Position numbers and translations under genes: made by a program
Shown here: one piece after another, positions 17,090-19,286 of the stretch
How positions within the stretch are numbered: the first letter of the stretch is position 1
How the letters are laid out: each line of letters begins with the position of its first letter
The notes under the pieces: generated by a model
The model's input: the letters and a program-made list of their open reading frames with translations, nothing else
Database searches by the model: none
What the model was told of the DNA's origin: nothing
From: Meira nashicola
Taxonomy: Eukaryota > Basidiomycota > Exobasidiomycetes > Exobasidiales > Brachybasidiaceae
DNA: 19,286 bases
NCBI GenBank assembly: GCA_001600355.1
Contig: BCJU01000018.1
Location: 2,557 to 21,842, forward strand
Direction: 5' to 3'

Positions 17090-18807
17090 TTATGCGTGAT
17101 CGTGATCGGTATGATCTTCGAGCACCCAATCTTCATATCTGCAATGAGAAAAGCGGCAAGGAGAAAATGTCAGTTTATACTCTTTCTTTTGCTTTATTGA
17201 ACAACTCACCCGTCTTCGAATATNTTCTCTAATTCTTCNTTCTTGCGNTNTTGATCCCATTTACGNTTNTTCATAATCTTTTCCCATTGAGCCCATTCTT
17301 TNTCGTCCAATAAACATGCATCAAGTGCAGCTTGTAAACGTTGTTGTCCGCCCTTTTGCATCTCTTGACCGATCAAAACAATTTCTTGACGACGATCACC
17401 CCATTTGCCTTGGAAATCTGCTTTGATTGCTTTACGAATTTCTTCACTGTCAGGCCATTCGGATTCTGGCATTTCACATCGCCATAAATCACCTCCGCTT
17501 AAAGTAAGCATCACTCCTGCTTGACTCCATTCACCAAACATATTCGAACGTGTGGCGAGCCAAAAGAATCCTTTAGAACGTAAAAGTGGAGCAAATGTGG
17601 GATTAGCTTTCTTTGATTCCAAACGCAATTTTGGGTTCAATTGTGGTTGTTTCTCATCATCAATTTCCATTGCAACATCGGAGTCTCCATCTTTGTCNTC
17701 TTTACCATCTTCGTCCATCTCATCATCTCCCTCAACGCCATCGTCAATGTATTCTTCTTGAATGACAACAAAATTATTCTTTACCGTGTTCCACAATCGT
17801 TCAGGGTGGAACGGACGACGAGCACGAAAGACGAAAGATCCAATTCCATATTCTTCCGTTTCTGGTTTCACTTCTTCACGCAAGCTCTTCAACCATCCTG
17901 CTCCCATTGCTGCCTTTTCGTAATCGAACAAATTCGTATTCAACAAAGAACTAACATCAACATTGGAACGAATACTGGTCAAAATGCGAGCATCAGGATT
18001 CAACATTTTGACTAATGCTCTAATCTTTTCAACTTCTTTTGACGGAACGAGATCGCATTTGTTGATGATAACCGTATTGGCGAATTCAATTTGATCAGTT
18101 TGTAGATCAGAGACATTTCTGTCATCTTCTTCAGGAACGTCATCTTTTCCATGACGATCAACAAGGAAGTCGGCAGTTTCATAATCGTTAAAGAAATTGA
18201 CTGCATCAACCATGGTAACGCAACAATCCAAACGAGACATTTGGGATAAGCCACCATCTTTGAGAATCTTTGCAACGTTTGAATTACGCATCTTTGAATC
18301 TTCATCAGCTGCCATCTCTAATTCCAAATCTAGACCAGCTTGAACGTGCATTTCGGCAAATTGATCACTGAATGTTTCAGCAACTTGCATTGGTTCAGAG
18401 ATACCACTTGATTCGATCACCAAATAATCTACGTTTCCTTCCATTGCCAAACGAGCAACTTCTTCTAACAAATCACCACGTAAAGTGCAACAGATACAAC
18501 CATTTTGCATTTCCACAACACGTTCTTCACTTTGATGTACTTTATGATTGGCCAAAAGGGCAGCATCGATATTCAAAGCGCCCATATCATTAACGATTAC
18601 TCCGATTCGATAACCATGATTTGAGGTGAGAATGCGTTCAAGTAATGTTGTTTTGCCGGAACCCAAGAAGCCACTCAATAAAGTTACGGGTAATTTTTTG
18701 TCTCTTTTTCCATTTTGAGTAGTATTCGTTGTTGATGTTTGCAATCCTGTTTTGACAGGCAGAGCAACGATTGGAACAGGTCCACTTTCAACTGCAACGG
18801 GTGCCAT
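17090..18807 (-). CDS. COG0523 / CobW-family GTPase metallochaperone (2 exons, 548 aa)
   Basis: Exons are 17210-18807 and 17090-17138. The 71-bp intron at 17139-17209 (GTGAGT, branch-like CTGAC, CAG) joins FEDG to YEDWVLEDHTDHDHA. The Walker A motif GFLGSGKTT is at 46-54. The family's metal-binding CxCC is GCICC, with cysteines at 104, 106 and 107. ESSG is at 132-135, and the guanine-specificity NKCD is near 249. The C-terminal CobW domain spans roughly 320-500, including RRPFHPERLW and FGEWSQAG. An acidic insert at about 350-385 and the His/Asp tail could bind metal. Members insert or deliver Zn, Co, Fe or other metals using GTP. I do not see the N-terminal CPELVP motif of ZNG1-type zinc transferases, so the client is open. 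Eight ambiguous bases (17224-17302 and 17698) fall in coding sequence; seven leave a Lys/Asn or Asp/Glu choice or similar, none forces a break. Confidence 0.93.
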
Positions 18808-19286
18808 TTTGATGAATTATGATGAATGATGTTGTTGTTCAAAAGAAAGAGATGGAAACGTGATGGTCAAATCATTCTCCCGGCTTTTTACATGAGGCCT
18901 TCTACTGCGGCAGTGTGAAATTAATGCATCAAACTTAATACCGGACATTGACGATCCGNAACCAGAGAGGTACTTGTCCAATCAGTACCTTGATGCTCCT
19001 CATATATGACAAATTGAAAAATTCACATTGCGTGCTGATAAGGTGAGGACCTTGTCGGTTAGCTTGTGTGCTACGCGTGTGTGTGAGTGAGTACCTTAGC
19101 AATTGCAGTCCGTTCATTGGCGGGGCTAAAAAAATGAGGACCTCTTCAGACGGATGCAACGCAAGCCGCCGGGTACCGCGCGTGTCTGAGCTGTGAAAAT
19201 ATCTCTCTGCATCTCAAACAACAACAACACAAAATACGCCCGATCCGATCGGCAAATGACACTTTGTGATTTGTCTTTGTGTGCTA
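18808..19286. other. Intergenic upstream of the CobW gene to the window edge
   Basis: The minus strand just before the CobW ATG has a leader with AACAACAACATC. On the plus strand, CAAACAACAACAACAC near 19216-19231 resembles it and could be the leader of a divergent gene beyond the edge. No coding start is visible within the window. One ambiguous base lies at 18959. Confidence 0.45.

Overview
The window looks like nuclear DNA from an AT-rich basidiomycete fungus, perhaps a yeast-like or dimorphic one. Three things point that way. Introns are short (58-91 bp), start GTAAGT or GTGAGT and end in AG. A blue-light receptor of the White Collar-1 type lacks a GATA zinc finger, as in basidiomycetes. 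The edge gene resembles the basidiomycete DUF6533 membrane proteins. I cannot name the genus. Scattered ambiguous bases, clustered between about 12.6 and 19 kb, suggest a draft assembly.

Layout, left to right. A multi-pass membrane protein on the minus strand runs off the left edge (1-826). After a 1.2-kb gap comes a three-exon minus-strand gene (2026-2587) for a small secreted, eight-cysteine, GPI-anchored protein, visible only after splicing. Next are a two-exon FAD-dependent oxidoreductase (3339-4941, minus) and an intronless LOV/PAS protein of the White Collar-1 type (5481-7874, minus). Across a 1.3-kb shared upstream region, an intronless cytosolic hybrid histidine kinase of 1184 residues runs the other way (9204-12758, plus). 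The right third is all minus strand: a three-exon Sec14/CRAL-TRIO lipid-transfer protein (13389-14525), two tandem paralogous GNAT acetyltransferases with identical gene structure (15002-15676 and 15936-16635), and a COG0523/CobW GTPase metallochaperone (17090-18807).

The genes do not form one pathway. The most suggestive neighbours are the light receptor and the hybrid kinase, which face away from each other and could share regulatory DNA. The GNAT pair is a clear local duplication. I see no tRNA, rRNA, transposon gene or CRISPR array. The least described item is probably the eight-cysteine GPI protein; nothing in the window amounts to an obvious new multi-gene system.
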